From: Aplectana chamaeleonis | Lineage: Eukaryota; Nematoda; Chromadorea; Rhabditida; Cosmocercidae | NCBI GenBank assembly: GCA_029168955.1 | Contig: JAPDOI010001369.1 | Coordinates: forward strand, 62,001-126,000 | DNA: 64,000 nt | Direction of reading: 5' to 3' | Shown: piece after piece, positions 1 to 12,600 of the stretch | Layout of the letters: each line of letters opens with the position of its first letter | How positions within the stretch are numbered: position 1 is the first letter of the stretch | Program-made: the position numbers and the translations under genes | The notes under the pieces: generated by a model | Seen by the model: only the letters and a program-made list of their open reading frames with translations | Told to the model about the DNA's origin: nothing | Database searches by the model: none

Positions 1-480
1 TAACGGTATTGTACCGACGTACTAAGCCCCGATTGTCTGAGGTGTTTGAAAAAGATTAGATCAATCGACCGCGCTAGTGGAGTGAACATTTTTCATGAAA
101 TTTCTCGAGTGGGTCAGAAAAAGGATGTCTGTCTTAGTAGACAGACATCCTTTTTTAACGGCAAAACCAAAGTATATTAGGTAAAGTACAGTCGACACCT
201 TTAAACATTTATCTGCTTACAGCTGTACAACAAGAATCAACCCTCCTGCTTATTTATGAATTCGACGAAAAAAAAACCATTTTTCGACATTTCTGGGGTA
301 ACAAAAAAATGATCGGCTTGGACGTGCTTGTCTCGATAACGGGTAACTCAATTCAGCAACCTTGTGATATCTTGTTATTATATACCATGCCATAAAAAGC
401 ATTAAATTTTCAAAAAAAAAATGAAGACATACGAGTGCGAGTATGGAGCTTCGGGGAACCGTTCTGCTCCTACTCATACA
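1..480. other. Left edge, repeat debris
   Basis: Apart from the hairpin at 118-155, the only recognisable piece is 292-350, which contains AAAAAAATGATCGG and GTGCTTGTC. It matches the right terminal repeat of the element at 3020-4080. No gene is visible. Confidence 0.6.
118..155. repeat. Perfect 17-bp-stem hairpin
   Basis: AAAAAGGATGTCTGTCT at 118-134 is the exact reverse complement of 139-155, with a 4-nt loop TAGT. The right arm ends in a T run. It may be a MITE junction; nothing nearby suggests a transcript. Confidence 0.85.
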
Positions 481-599
481 CTGGTGGGGGCTAGCGCAGC
501 TCTACAGGGGGGCAACCCTCCGAGCACCGGCGCTTGCCCCCCCCCAATCGAGGGGAGGGGGGGGGGCTACCGTCGAAGTGAAAATTTGTCTTGATGGGA

Positions 600-690
600 G
601 CGTCCCCGTCACTGCCCTGAAGCCCCCATGTCACTGTCCTGAAACCCCCTGTCACTGCTCTGTAGCCCCCTGTCACTGCCTTGAATCCCC
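600..690. repeat. 21-bp GTCACTGCC minisatellite
   Basis: Four or so copies of a unit like TGTCACTGCCCTGAAGCCCCC. The same minisatellite occurs with more copies at 3233-3355. Confidence 0.85.
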
Positions 691-968
691 CCCTTCCGTC
701 ACTGTACCGGAGCACTGCTCTCACGGCCCCGGATCAGTGACGTCCCGGCCCCGAAGCAGTGACGTCACGTCCCGGATCAGCGACGTCCCGGCCCCGAAGC
801 AGTGACGTCACGGCACCGGAGCAATGACGTCACCCTCCCCCTCCCCCCGGAAAGCGTCGCCGCTCTCCTCCAACAATATCCCTTTCTGACAGGGACTCGA
901 AGTCCCCGTCCAGGGCCGGCCCTGTTGGGCCGAATGCGGCTCTCTATGAGGTGAAGCGCTTTTTATAC

Positions 969-1769
969 ACTCAAACGCTAAAGCGCTTTTCACAGTCTGC
1001 CGGACGACGACGTCTGGCACGTAATAAGAGTGCCGCAGTGCGAGGGAAGCTGCTGTTAACAACCGTCAGTTCCGACTCATCAGTACAAAATGTAAGGCGA
1101 AACCAACACGTTTTGACCCGTCATAACTTGCCCCGACGTCGTGTCAATGATTTCGCCGCACTGCGACGTCGGTCGGCCGATACCGCAGTGCGGGCCTCAC
1201 CGACGCCGCAGTCCTATCTTGTAACGTACCGGACGGCGTCGTCCGACAGACTGTGAAAGGCGCTTAACGTCGGACGGGGAACGAGATTCTCACTGCGTAA
1301 AATAACGCGTTTGGTGATGTGAATGACATGTTAGCATGAATGCTATCGTTCAATTCCAAGAAGTGAGAAGTTCTTCTTTCTGATTTGCCTCAAACTGCAT
1401 ACTCCTTTCGATCCATTGCCCGGTGAACTTAGAGTTCGCGCAATAACTTTAGTCTGATGAATGGACGGGGTTGCGATGGTAGATCACCCCGCGCGAATCG
1501 AAACACCATTCTCCAGTGAGGCCGCCGACCCCGCACGGCCAGCCGCCTGGTGCACGCGTCAGACTAAATCGAAAACGGAAACCATACCTTTCATGGACTC
1601 AGTATCCCAGAGACGGGATTTGCGACAACACGCGTAATTTCCAGGATTGAAATGTAGATATTTTCCATCATGGCGTGAAATGGATGATAGAGTCTGCATT
1701 CTGCAGGCTCAAACGCGTTATTTTACGCAGTGAGAATCTCGTTCCCTGTCCGACATTAGCGTTCGAGTC
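969..1769. mobile_element. MITE inserted in the GC-rich element, with target duplication
   Basis: The ends are inverted repeats: ACTCAAACGCTAA at 969 and TTAGCGTTCGAGT just before 1769. TTTTATAC flanks the insert on both sides (961-968 and 1770-1777) but occurs once in the uninterrupted copy near 3550. An inner inverted repeat is built on GCGCTTTTCACAGTCTG (about 983-1265). The 8-10 bp duplication would suit the hAT or Mutator class. A right-end fragment recurs at 2650-2705. Confidence 0.85.
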
Positions 1770-2077
1770 TTTTATACCGGTTGAGCACGTGATAAATCAC
1801 GGGAGAAATCACGTCAAATTGGGACAAAACTTGACGTGAATGACGATGCGTGCGTTTGGACTACTATGCCTTCTCTGACTTCTATTGTCGTAAACTACCT
1901 TCTACGACTTCTTCCCATCTTTTCCGTCTCTTCCTCTGGGGGGGCAAGCGCCGGAGGAGAGCAGGGGCCTCCCCTGAAGCCCCCTCGGGGGAGGCCTCCG
2001 CTGTCGCTCCCCCAAGTCGAAAATGGGCTCTATTGTCCGGCGCTTGCCACCCCCCCCCCGCAGAGACTGAGTAAACA

Positions 2078-2435
2078 AATCATGCGTATCGACCAAACGT
2101 GTTCAGACAGGTAATTGCAGATAAACATGTTTTGTCACTTCAACAGGCATGTTTTAACGTTAGGAGCCGATCGGTTCCCCGAAGCTCTGTACCGCTATTC
2201 AAGAGATACCGCTCTCCATTTCTTTTATATTCTGCCCTTTATCAATTCGGTATCATCAATTTTGATTATGTACAGTGAGAATTTTGTGGTGATGGCACCT
2301 TATAATCGTCTTCTGCGTCTTCCATGGAATTGATGCTCTTGTTATTCTTTTCTTTCGGCTTAGACGACTATATGTTCTATACATGAATTTTGCAAGTGGC
2401 TCAACGCTCCCACATGCTTGAAAGACTAGACGAAA
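2078..2435. other. No gene seen
   Basis: AT-rich sequence without recognisable exon, RNA gene or repeat boundary. Confidence 0.5.
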
Positions 2436-2577
2436 AATACCGTGCGGTACCGATTGCTACAAAGCCATAAAATACTTCGCATTTTTCATTTGAGAGCCTG
2501 AGTCGGCCGCTCTGATATAGAAATGCAACTGATATCATCATTTCATGTCTTTGTGGCAATCGGTACCGCACGGTATT
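2436..2577. mobile_element. 142-bp palindromic MITE, copy 1
   Basis: The terminal inverted repeat is AATACCGTGCGGTACCGATT, with CGGTACCGCACGGTATT at the other end. A second copy of identical length lies at 5428-5569 in opposite orientation. Confidence 0.85.
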
Positions 2578-3019
2578 AGGAGTTTACTGCTTAAAAGCAG
2601 AAACATGGCAGAATTAACCGAATGAGTAGTGGTGGACGCAATCGACACACGAAAACACGCTATTTTACGGAATGAGAATTTCGTTCCCTGTCCGACGTTA
2701 GCTTTCGAGTTTAAAGGCAGGGTTCTCGATAAAATCGGTTGTTGTGCTATACCCATGGAATAGTAGACCTGGACATCACAAAAGGGAAAATAAGTAAAAA
2801 GTTGGAGAAGAAGCGCTCAGGAAAAAGTTATGGTTTGGTGTCCTCCCGCCCCCAATTATCGAGATTTGGCTAAAAGCCTGTTTTGTCAACTTTTATTTTG
2901 CTTTTAAAGTAACTTCTGAACATTTCTGAAGACTACTGATCACTTTCACAGCAAAACAAATGTCGGATAAGCAAGCATTAATGAAAATCGCGTTAATTAG
3001 GGGGCTGGCCGACACCGGT

Positions 3020-4080
3020 AATTACAAGCACGCCCATGCCGATCATTTTTTCCGCAGGGCTACCGTAACCATTCCTGAACAAAACATGATAACGAACGAT
3101 AACACACCTCATACACTGGAGGGGGCTAGTGCGGCTCTTCAGGGGGGCAACCCTCCGGGCACCGGCGCTTGCCCCTCTCAATCGGGGGGACTACCGCCGA
3201 AGTGACAACTTGGCTTGATCGGAGCCCCTTCCCGTCACTGCCCTTAAGCCCTCCTGTCACTGCCCTGTAGCCCCCCTGTCACTGCCTTGATGCCCCACTG
3301 TCACTGCCCTGAAGCCCCCTGTCACTGCCTTGAAGCCCCCTGTCACTGCCCCGGAGCACTGATGTCACGGCTCGGATCAGTGACGTCACGCTTCAGATCA
3401 GTGACGTCACGGCCCCGGAGCAGTGACGTTACCCTCCCCCCCCCGGAAAGCGTCTCCGCTTTCCTCCAAAAATTTGCCTTTCTGACAGGTACTCGAAGGC
3501 CGCGTCCAGGGCCGGCCCTGTTGGGCGGGATGCGGCTCTCTATGAGGTGAGGCGCCTTTTATACCGGTTGAGCACGTGATAGATCACAGGAGAAATCACG
3601 TCACATCGGGACAAAACTTGACGTGAATGACGATGCGTGTGTTTGGCCTACTATGCCTTCTCTGACCTCTATTGTCGTGAACTACCTTCTACGACTTCTT
3701 CCCATCTTTCCTCCTCTCGGGGGGGGGGGGGGCAAGCGGCGGAGGAGAGCAGGAGCCCTCCCTGGAGCCCCCATCGGGGGAGGCCTGCGTTGTCGCTCCC
3801 CCATTTCGAAACCGGGCTCTATTGTCCGGCGCTTGCCCCCCCCCCCCGCAGAGTCTGAGACGCTCATAACATGCGGGGCATAAAAGGGCAGAGGAGCGGT
3901 ATGCATTCATTCACACAACGCTCTCTTCGAAAAGCCACTGGGAAGTGGCTGAAGAGCTCGAGATTGTGCAAACATGTTTGCTGGCCCATATCTAAGCTCA
4001 CACATGGAAAATTTTTAAAGGAGGGTTACGGTAGCCCTGTGGAAAAAATGATCGGCATGAGCGTGCTTGTCCGGTAATTA
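3020..4080. mobile_element. GC-rich TIR element, copy with both ends
   Basis: The termini at about 3020-3071 and 4024-4080 are inverted repeats of roughly 50 bp; both contain GCCGATCATTTTTTCC in their own orientation. The interior has a 21-bp GTCACTGCC minisatellite (about 3233-3355), TGACGTCA octamers, and a 3' part matching 1770-2075. No transposase is seen, so this is probably a non-autonomous DNA element. Confidence 0.8.
3233..3355. repeat. 21-bp GTCACTGCC minisatellite, longer copy
   Basis: Six or so units of the same GTCACTGCC minisatellite as at 600-690. The difference in copy number between the two element copies implies expansion or contraction. Confidence 0.85.
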
Positions 4081-4748
4081 GCCGTTATGCTTTGTTTCTG
4101 AGCGTTTTTTTCCCGCGAACTTCCGGGTTTTTTCGCTTATTTCTACTTTTGTGATGGCCAAATCTACATTCTTATGAAGAGAGCTCAAAAGTTATTTTTA
4201 TCGCGAACCCTGCCTTTAAAGTAAATAAGACCTGTTACCGAAATGTTGTTCCTGACATTCAATTTGGGAAAAATTTCATCTAAATTCGACACTATTTCAC
4301 CAACAGGAGCCCATGTTTCACTTCATTTTTCTCGCTTCTTGATCGGACAAACTTGCACGAAACGTGAACGATTGGTAGAGAACGTGCTTAAACAGGCATT
4401 CTGGTACGAATGAGTTAAAACACCAGTAGTGAACTACGGTGGCAATTAGTTAATCCATTGGAGCTTATGATCGAGTATTTGACGTTGTTTACAAAGAGAC
4501 GACTTGGATTCCGAGCGCACTCAAACAGCACCGAGCTTTTGGGGCACGCTTTGCAAGGTGGAAACACGAGACCCCGCATGGTGAACTGACCGAACCAAGA
4601 TTGCTTTCAAGTGTTCCATCACCGCTGAGCCGAAAACTATAAATGAACCACTCTCGTGTTTCTTCCGAACCTCTGAACTGTCGCAGTCTTTATCGATAAT
4701 ACAGCTGATATGAATCCCATTTCCAATTGAGTTGCTTCGGAAGACATT
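4081..4748. other. Repeat fragment, then unassigned sequence
   Basis: 4110-4225 holds TGATGGCCAAATCTACATTC and ends near TTTATCGCGAACCCTGCCTTT; it matches the element at 42.55-42.99 kb. 4225-4748 shows nothing I can name. Confidence 0.5.
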
Positions 4749-5354
4749 GGCCCGTAGTAAAGCCGGCGAAAATTTTAGTTCAGCCTATCTGAATCGATAT
4801 TCTGAAAATAATTCAGATGAGCCGCACACATTTTAGACATACGTGTTGTAGGATAGCGACCTAGGCTAAACAGAGAAAGTCAGCAACAAACAAGTCAAGC
4901 TGAATCACTCAGTCAGATCTGACTGAATCGATTCAGTCAGATCTGACTGACTTCTTGGCTAGAGAGGAGTGAAACAGTGTGACAGGTCAGGAGTGCGCTC
5001 AAGACTTTTTCAAGGAGCAAAGGAGTAACTTAAATAATTCAGCTGAGATTTCGGCTTATCAATGTATCATTATCAATATCGGCTTCTACGAAACAAACGC
5101 ATTTCATTTAGCGAGAAACGGAGCATGAAGTCGGTCGATTCGTGAACGAACACGTAGAGAATAATGGCCGGTTGTTCTTGTCATCACAGGTATCATCTTG
5201 CCCCCATCACCATGGCTTTGCAAGACTGACCGATTCAATGCAATCTATCGCTCGATACGACTTCGGACTCGTCTGAGCCCTGTCTGAATCGTTTCGGGCT
5301 CGTCTTATCACCCATTCAGATGATCCTGACTAAGTGGTGGGTTTACTACGGGCC
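4749..5354. mobile_element. MITE with GGCCCGTAGTAAA ends
   Basis: GGCCCGTAGTAAA at 4749 is mirrored exactly by TTTACTACGGGCC ending at 5354. A palindrome rich in CAGTCAGATCTGACTGA sits at about 4912-4955. There is no ORF. Confidence 0.75.
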
Positions 5355-5427
5355 ATTTATTAGGTATCTGCTCACTGAAACCATTGTGTCATACTTACAA
5401 CAGAGGTGAACGCTATAGTCAACTCCA

Positions 5428-5569
5428 AATACCGAGCGAAGCCGATTGCCACAAGGGCGTGAAATGCAGATATCAGTTGCAATTCTTTAGCAGACCGACC
5501 GACTCAAACTCTCGAATGAAAGTTGAAAAGCGTTTTATGGCTTTGTGGCACTCGGTACCTCACGGTATT
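5428..5569. mobile_element. 142-bp palindromic MITE, copy 2 (inverted)
   Basis: The reverse complement of this copy aligns with 2436-2577 throughout, including the central GCAACTGATATC segment. The terminal repeats are more diverged. Confidence 0.85.
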
Positions 5570-6140
5570 TTGCGTCTAGTGAACGCTATCGTCTGTTTTG
5601 ATGTTAGTTGGAAGTTGGACCGGTTATAACATATCGCTATCGTAGAAGCGAAACGGTTTGTTATCCACTACTACCATTCCGTTTAAGAACGACAACTGCT
5701 ACGTCTCTTCGATAGCGATGCCACAGACGCGAAGCTGCTTCACAGGTATTTCGGTGTTGGGAGCATAAAAACTGACTAAAACAGTTTGGAGCTCCGATTT
5801 GGGTTCATAATATACTACCGAAATTCTTGATAAAGTTCGAAGTGGTGTATTCGTGAAAAGACAGTGTTTTGGGCGATGTATAAGGCCATATTGCTAGGCC
5901 ATTTCAGATTGCATCTTAAATAAGACGATGCTTCCAGTAGCGTATTCTGGCTATGGTCGTTGAACTATGAACGTGAACGTTGATTATGGTCGTTGAACGT
6001 TGATTATGGTCGGCACTAAATGATGATTAACTGGGAAAAATGAGCGGCAAACCTGTTAGCACTCACAGACACCTGGGGTTGTGTTAAACTATACGAAATC
6101 TTGACTTACAGTCACCTACCTACTCAAGTCGCAGTTTATG
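5570..6140. other. No gene seen; small tandem repeat
   Basis: A short GAACGTTGATTATGGTCGTT tandem duplication lies at about 5965-6020. The rest is unassigned. Confidence 0.5.
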
Positions 6141-6279
6141 TTTTGTGAGCCTCTACTCAGATACTCGGGGCTTGGTAAGGCAGCGCGAGGAGATTACTAA
6201 TGCAGTTACTCGTCGAGATATAAGCCCCTTTCGTTCCCCCCCCCCCAAACTGCTGCCCAGGGCAGCACGTTGTGTCGTC

Positions 6280-6440
6280 TTGCTCCGCTCACTGCCCCAA
6301 CTGCTTCTCTGTATGTATAGTGGCTTTACGGGGTGCTACAGTCGCCCCAACTGCTCCAGTCGTCTCCCAACTGCTGCTCCTCAATGTAGCCACAACTGCT
6401 TCTATCCATGGTGGCCACAACTGCTGCTCTTTTTTCTGGT
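6280..6440. repeat. Degenerate CCCAACTGCT tandem repeat
   Basis: CCCAACTGCT or CACAACTGCT recurs about six times at irregular 20-50 bp spacing. The repeat accounts for a 157-codon frame at 6145-6618 that has no recognisable domain. Confidence 0.7.
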
Positions 6441-6479
6441 AAGGTACATTCATACTCGGAACCGCTCTAGGGAGGTCAT

Positions 6480-6725
6480 CCTAGCTGACGTCGGCATCTG
6501 GGACAAGATCCTCCCCACGATCTCTGGGGACGGGACCCCCCCCGAGCCGTGGGGCCCATCCCCCCACCTGCCAAAAATTATGCTTCGGCTCCTGAGTGAT
6601 CCTTTAAAGCACTTCTAGTCACCATTCAGGGCCGGCCTCGAAATGCCGAGTGAGTAGACGGTTAGACGTCTTTCATACCATCTGGTTTACTTACTCTGAG
6701 CATGATATTGATACCATAAAAATCC
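6480..6725. repeat. Dispersed repeat, copy A
   Basis: CTCGAAATGCCGAGTGAGT, a diverged TTTCATACC...GTTTACTTACTCTG stretch and GATATTGATACC match 62600-62870 in reverse orientation. No terminal structure was resolved. Confidence 0.65.
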
Positions 6726-7199
6726 CGATTATCAACATGTTTTTGACAAGTTCTCCTCAATTAGTTCTGCCTGAGCACGCAAGTATGGTGTAAGGCGGTA
6801 ACGTCAAAGTCTTGGTCACAGGTGGTAGATGCGCCGGGTACGAATAACCAATGATCACGAGGAGACCTATTTTGCTGCATCACAGGGAAGTTTAGGATGC
6901 AATATCTAGTGAATAATGAACCAAGAACCACTACCGGCGACATCTTCCGCAGTCCTCGGTATAGTCTTGCCCGCTCTGCACGATTTCCTACAACACCGCA
7001 AAATCAGAGAACTGCTTGCTCTGCAAGACGTCCTGCTCGAGTCATGCCCAGCTTCCGACCGAAGTCCTGCTCTCTCTATTTGACGGCCCGTGCCAGATGT
7101 CCTGCGCACAGTGTGCGGAGCCGTGCCCGCTCGGCACGTTGTCCAGCACCTTGAAAGCAACGTCTCATCCAGTTCCGATTCGGTCCTGCACACTTCTGT
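6726..7199. other. Unassigned; GTCCTGC-rich
   Basis: Irregular CCTGC and GTCCTGC motifs occur from about 7015 to 7190. Open frames on both strands here have no domain. Confidence 0.4.
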
Positions 7200-7278
7200 T
7201 TGGGTCCTTTTCAGTCCTCCCAGATTCCTTTTCAGTCCTCCCAGAGTCCTTTTCAGTCCTCCCAGAGTCCTCCCAGAC
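7200..7278. repeat. Short 21-bp tandem array (CCTTTTCAGTCCTCCCAGAGT)
   Basis: About three to four copies of a 21-bp unit containing TTTTCAGTCCTCCCAGA. The preceding GGTCCTGCACAC resembles the reverse complement of the large satellite's constant box, and the period is the same, so common ancestry is possible. Confidence 0.8.
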
Positions 7279-7330
7279 ATAATGGTACCATTTTATAACA
7301 TTTCTGATCGGTCATTCCCAAGATCGGCGG

Positions 7331-7361
7331 GACACACACACACACACAGACAGACACACAA
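7331..7361. repeat. CA/GACA microsatellite
   Basis: An ACACAC run merging into ACAGACAGACACAC. Confidence 0.95.
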
Positions 7362-7599
7362 CGGGACATAACTGCTTTAAGTATAAGGATTACGAGATTC
7401 CGTCTCTGTTCTTGGACTTAAAATCTTTTCATAACAACTTTTCGATTTTTGTGCTGTCTCAAACTTATACGACCACTCAAACAAAGCACATTATCATTCA
7501 ACGAAAAACGCAAAAACACAGTACAGTAGTCTATAGGTCTCCACGCTGCTTAAAATGCAGCGCAAAAAAAGAAAGAAAAAAACACATTTGTGTTTTTCT

Positions 7600-7985
7600 T
7601 GTAAATCTAATGCTTGAGCCAAGTGAGGATAGTTGGCTAAGCTTGAGACCTCAATGTTGCGTATTCATAATGCTATAGGCTCGTGAAAACTACTCCGTGG
7701 TCTGAAAAGGCGTTTTCCGGTCGATCATCTAACACGAGGAACCGAAGCGCCACGACAGGTTCCGACAGGCCGCTGAAATCCAGAATTTTATATTCTTTAT
7801 TTCGGGAGATCCTCGAGTTCAGACGTGTGTATCGAGAGCTTCTTATATTTAGAGAATTTTCGACAGCAGAAAGGCAAAAAGAAATGTGTAACCTAAAAAG
7901 TTAAGGGGGTTAAACCAATTCAGACGTTCAAATTTCGGACATTTGTGTATAACACAAGACACACCCGAGAGTCGTTAGAAAAAGA
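7600..7985 (+). repeat. Dispersed repeat, copy A (CATAATGCTATAGGCTC)
   Basis: The segment with ATTCATAATGCTATAGGC, CTCCGTGGTCTG, ATCTAACACGAGGAAC and TTTTCGACAGCAGAAAGGC aligns along its length with 39655-40015 in the same orientation. Frames crossing it are not conserved between the two copies. Confidence 0.8.
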
Positions 7986-9249
<1,264 letters not shown>

Positions 9250-9308
9250 GTTCTCCACCACCGCCTCCGCCTCCGCCTCCGCCACCGCCTCCGCCTCCAC
9301 CTCCGTCC
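9250..9308. repeat. CCGCCT/CCACCG hexanucleotide run
   Basis: Short tandem CCNCCN triplet/hexamer repeat. It encodes polyproline in one frame, but no exon context is visible. Confidence 0.95.
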
Positions 9309-9660
9309 GTCGAAAACCATTTTTTTGGAAGGCGTGGACCAAATCGCTCGAAAATTTGTGACTAGATGTAATAGACCACGGGAATGACGAAAATAATTGT
9401 CAGAACTCACCATAATGACTTCTGGGCCCCTAACGGGCGTTTGAAACTCGGAAACCGGCCTCTCAAGATTAGTTTATAAAAATGACGGGTTTTTCGTTAT
9501 CAGTCATTGTTTTCTTAGAGACTCCATATAAAATACATTGCTCTCTAGGGTGGTGTACTCTAAACGTCCGGCTTGGAACAGGACGCTATGCGGAAGGGTT
9601 GTTTTTGAGCGTGGCGCGTGTTTGTACCATGCGCACCAAAGATAAGAAGTCGTCGCAGGG
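9309..9660. other. No gene seen
   Basis: Unassigned sequence leading into the satellite. A weak GTAGG/GTGCAGG resemblance to the satellite begins at about 9690. Confidence 0.4.
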
Positions 9661-12600
9661 TGTGCTGAAGTGTCGGTTGACTATGCGAGACCGCAGTAGG
9701 AGTATGCAGGACGTCGTGGAACTACAGCAACCCCTCAGTAGGGGTGTGCAGGACCGCGTAGAATGTGTGCAGGACCTCAGTAGGAGTGCAGGACCTCAGT
9801 AGGAGTGTGCAGGACATCATGGGACCTGTGCAGGACCCCAGTAGGGGTGTGCAGGACGTCGTAGAATGTGTGCAGGACCTCAGTAGGAGTGTGCAGGACC
9901 TTAGTAGGAGTGTGCAGGACATCATGGGACCTGTGCAGGACCCCAGTAGGGGTGTGCAGGACCTCAGTAGGAGTGTGCAGGACATTTTGGGACCTGTGCA
10001 GGACCCCAGTAAGGGTGTGCAGGACGTCGTAGAATGTGTGCAGGACCTCAGTGGGAGTGTGCAGGACCTTAGTAGGAGTGTGCAGGACATCATGGGACCT
10101 GTGCAGGACCCCAGTAGGGGTGTGCAGGACCTCAGTAGGAGTGTGCATGACATTATGGGACCTGTACAGGACCTCAGTAGGAGTGCGCAGGATATCATGG
10201 AACGTGTGCAGGACCCCAGTAGGGGTGTGCAGGACGTCGTAGAATGTGTGCAGGACCTCAGTAGGAGTGTGCAGGACCTTAGTAGGAGTGTGCAGGACAT
10301 CATGGGACCTGTGCAGGACCCCAGTAGGAGTGTGCAGGACATCATGGAACCTGTGTAGGACCCCAGTAGGGGTGTGCAGGACATCGTAGAATGTGTGCAG
10401 GACCCCAGTAGGGGTGTGCAGGACGTCGTAGAATGTGTGCAGGACCTTAGCAGGAGTGTGCAGGACATCATGAAACATGTGCAAGACCCCTGTAAGGATG
10501 AGCAGGACTTCATGGAATGTGTGCAGGACATCAGTAGGAGTGTGCAGGACATCATGAAGCGTGTGCAGGACCCCAGTAGGGTTGAGCAGGACGTCATGGA
10601 ATTTGTGTAGGACCTTAGTAAAATTACACAGGACATCATAGAACGTGTGCAGGACCCCAATAGGGGTGTGCAGGACATCATGGAATGTGTGCAGGACCTT
10701 AGTAGGAGTGTGCAGGACATCATGAAACGTGTGCAAGACCCCTGTAAGGATGATCAGAACTTCGTGGAATGTGTGCAGGACATCAGTAGGAGTGTGCAGG
10801 ACATCATGAAGCGTGTGCAGGACCCCAATAGGGGTGTGCAGGACATCATGGAATGTGTGCAGGACCTTAGTAGGAGTGTGCAGGACATCATGAAACGTGT
10901 GCAAGACCCCTGTAAGGAGGATCAGAACTTCGTGGAATGTGTGCAGGACATCAGTAGGAGTGTGCAGGACATCATGAAACGTGTGCAAGACCCCTGTAAG
11001 GATGAGCAGGACTTCATGGAATGTGTGCTGGATCTCAGTAGGGGTGTGCAGGACGCCGTAGAATGTGTGCAGGACCTCAGTAGGAGTGTGCAGGACCTTA
11101 GTAGGAGTGTGCAGGACATCATGGGACCTGTGCAGGACGTCGTAGAATGTGTGCAGGACCTCAGTAGGAGTGTGCAGGACCTTAGTAGGAGTGTGCAGGA
11201 CATCATGGGACCTGTGCAGGACCCCAGTAGGGGTGTACAGGACCTCAGTAGGAGTGTGCAGGACATTTTTTGGGACCTGTGCAGGACCCCAGTAAGGGTG
11301 TGCAGGACGTCGTAGAATGTGTGCAGGACCTCAGTGGGAGTGTGCAGGACATCATGGGACCTGTGCAGGACCCCAGTAGGGGTGTGCAGGACCTCAGTAG
11401 GAGTGTGCATGACATTATGGGACCTGTACAGGACCTCAGTAGGAGTGCGCAGGATATCATGGAACGTGTGCAGGACCCCAGTAGGGGTGTGCAGGACGTC
11501 GTAGAATGTGTGCAGGACCTCAGTAGGAGTGTGCAGGACCTTAGTAGGAGTGTGCAGGACATCATGGGACCTGTGCAGGACCCCAGTAGAAGTGTGCAGG
11601 ACATCATGGAACCTGTGTAGGACCCCAGTAGGGGTGTGCAGGACATCGTAGAATGTGTGCAGAACATCAGTAGGAGTGTGCAGGACATCATGGGACCTGT
11701 GCAGGACCCCAGTAGGGGTGTGCAGGACGTCGTAGAATGTGTGCAGGACCTTAGTAGGAGTGTGCAGGACATCATGAAACATGTGCAAGACCCCTGTAAG
11801 GATGAGCAGGACTTCATGGAATGTGTGCAGGACATCAGTAGGAGTGTGCAGGACATCATGAAGCGTGTGCAGGACCCCAGTAGGGTTGAGCAGGACGTCA
11901 TGGAATGTGTGTAGGATCTTAGTAAAATTACACAGGACATCATAGAACGTGTGCAGGACCCCAATAGGGGTGTGCAGGACATCATGGAATGTGTGCAGGA
12001 CCTTAGTAGGAGTGTGCAGGACATCATGAAACGTGTGCAAGACCCTGTAAGGATGATCAGAACTTCGTGGAATGTGTGCAGGACATCAGTAGGAGTGTGC
12101 AGGACATCATGAAGCGTGTGCAGGACCCCAATAGGGGTGTGCAGGACATCATGGAATGTGTGCAGGACCTTAGTAGGAGTGTGCAGGACATCATGAAACG
12201 TGTGCAAGACCCTGTAAGGATGATCAGAACTTCGTGGAATGTGTGCAGGACATCAGTAGGAGTGTGCAGGAGATCATGAAACGTGAGGAAGACCCCCTGT
12301 AAGGATGAGCAGGACTTCATGGAATGTGTGCTGGATCTCAGTAGGGGTGTGCAGGACGCCGTAGAATGTGTGCAGGACCTCAGTAGGAGTGTGCAGGACC
12401 TTAGTAGGAGTGTGCAGGACATCATGGGACCTGTGCAGGACCCCAGTAGGGGTGTGCAGGACGTCGTAGAATGTGTGCAGGACCTCAGTAGGAGTGTGCA
12501 GGACCTTAGTAGGAGTGTGCAGGACATCATGGGACCTGTGCAGGACCCCAGTAGGGGTGTGCAGGACCTCAGTAGGAGTGTGCAGGACATTTTGGGACCT

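Larger units (their letters stand above)
470..2075. mobile_element. Second copy of the GC-rich element, interrupted
   Basis: 470-968 matches 3105-3557 of the other copy and 1770-2075 matches 3550-3860. The two parts are separated by an 801 bp insert. Frames that are open here (443-805, 1836-2114) cross minisatellite and poly-C runs and are also open in the sister copy, so I do not call them genes. Confidence 0.8.

Noticed and set aside
118..155. Rho-independent terminator
   Set aside because: Hairpin plus T run fits the shape, but the organism is eukaryotic and there is no upstream gene.
6145..6618. 157-codon plus-strand frame
   Set aside because: Composed of CCCAACTGCT repeats and a poly-C run, with no domain, and its end is a dispersed repeat.
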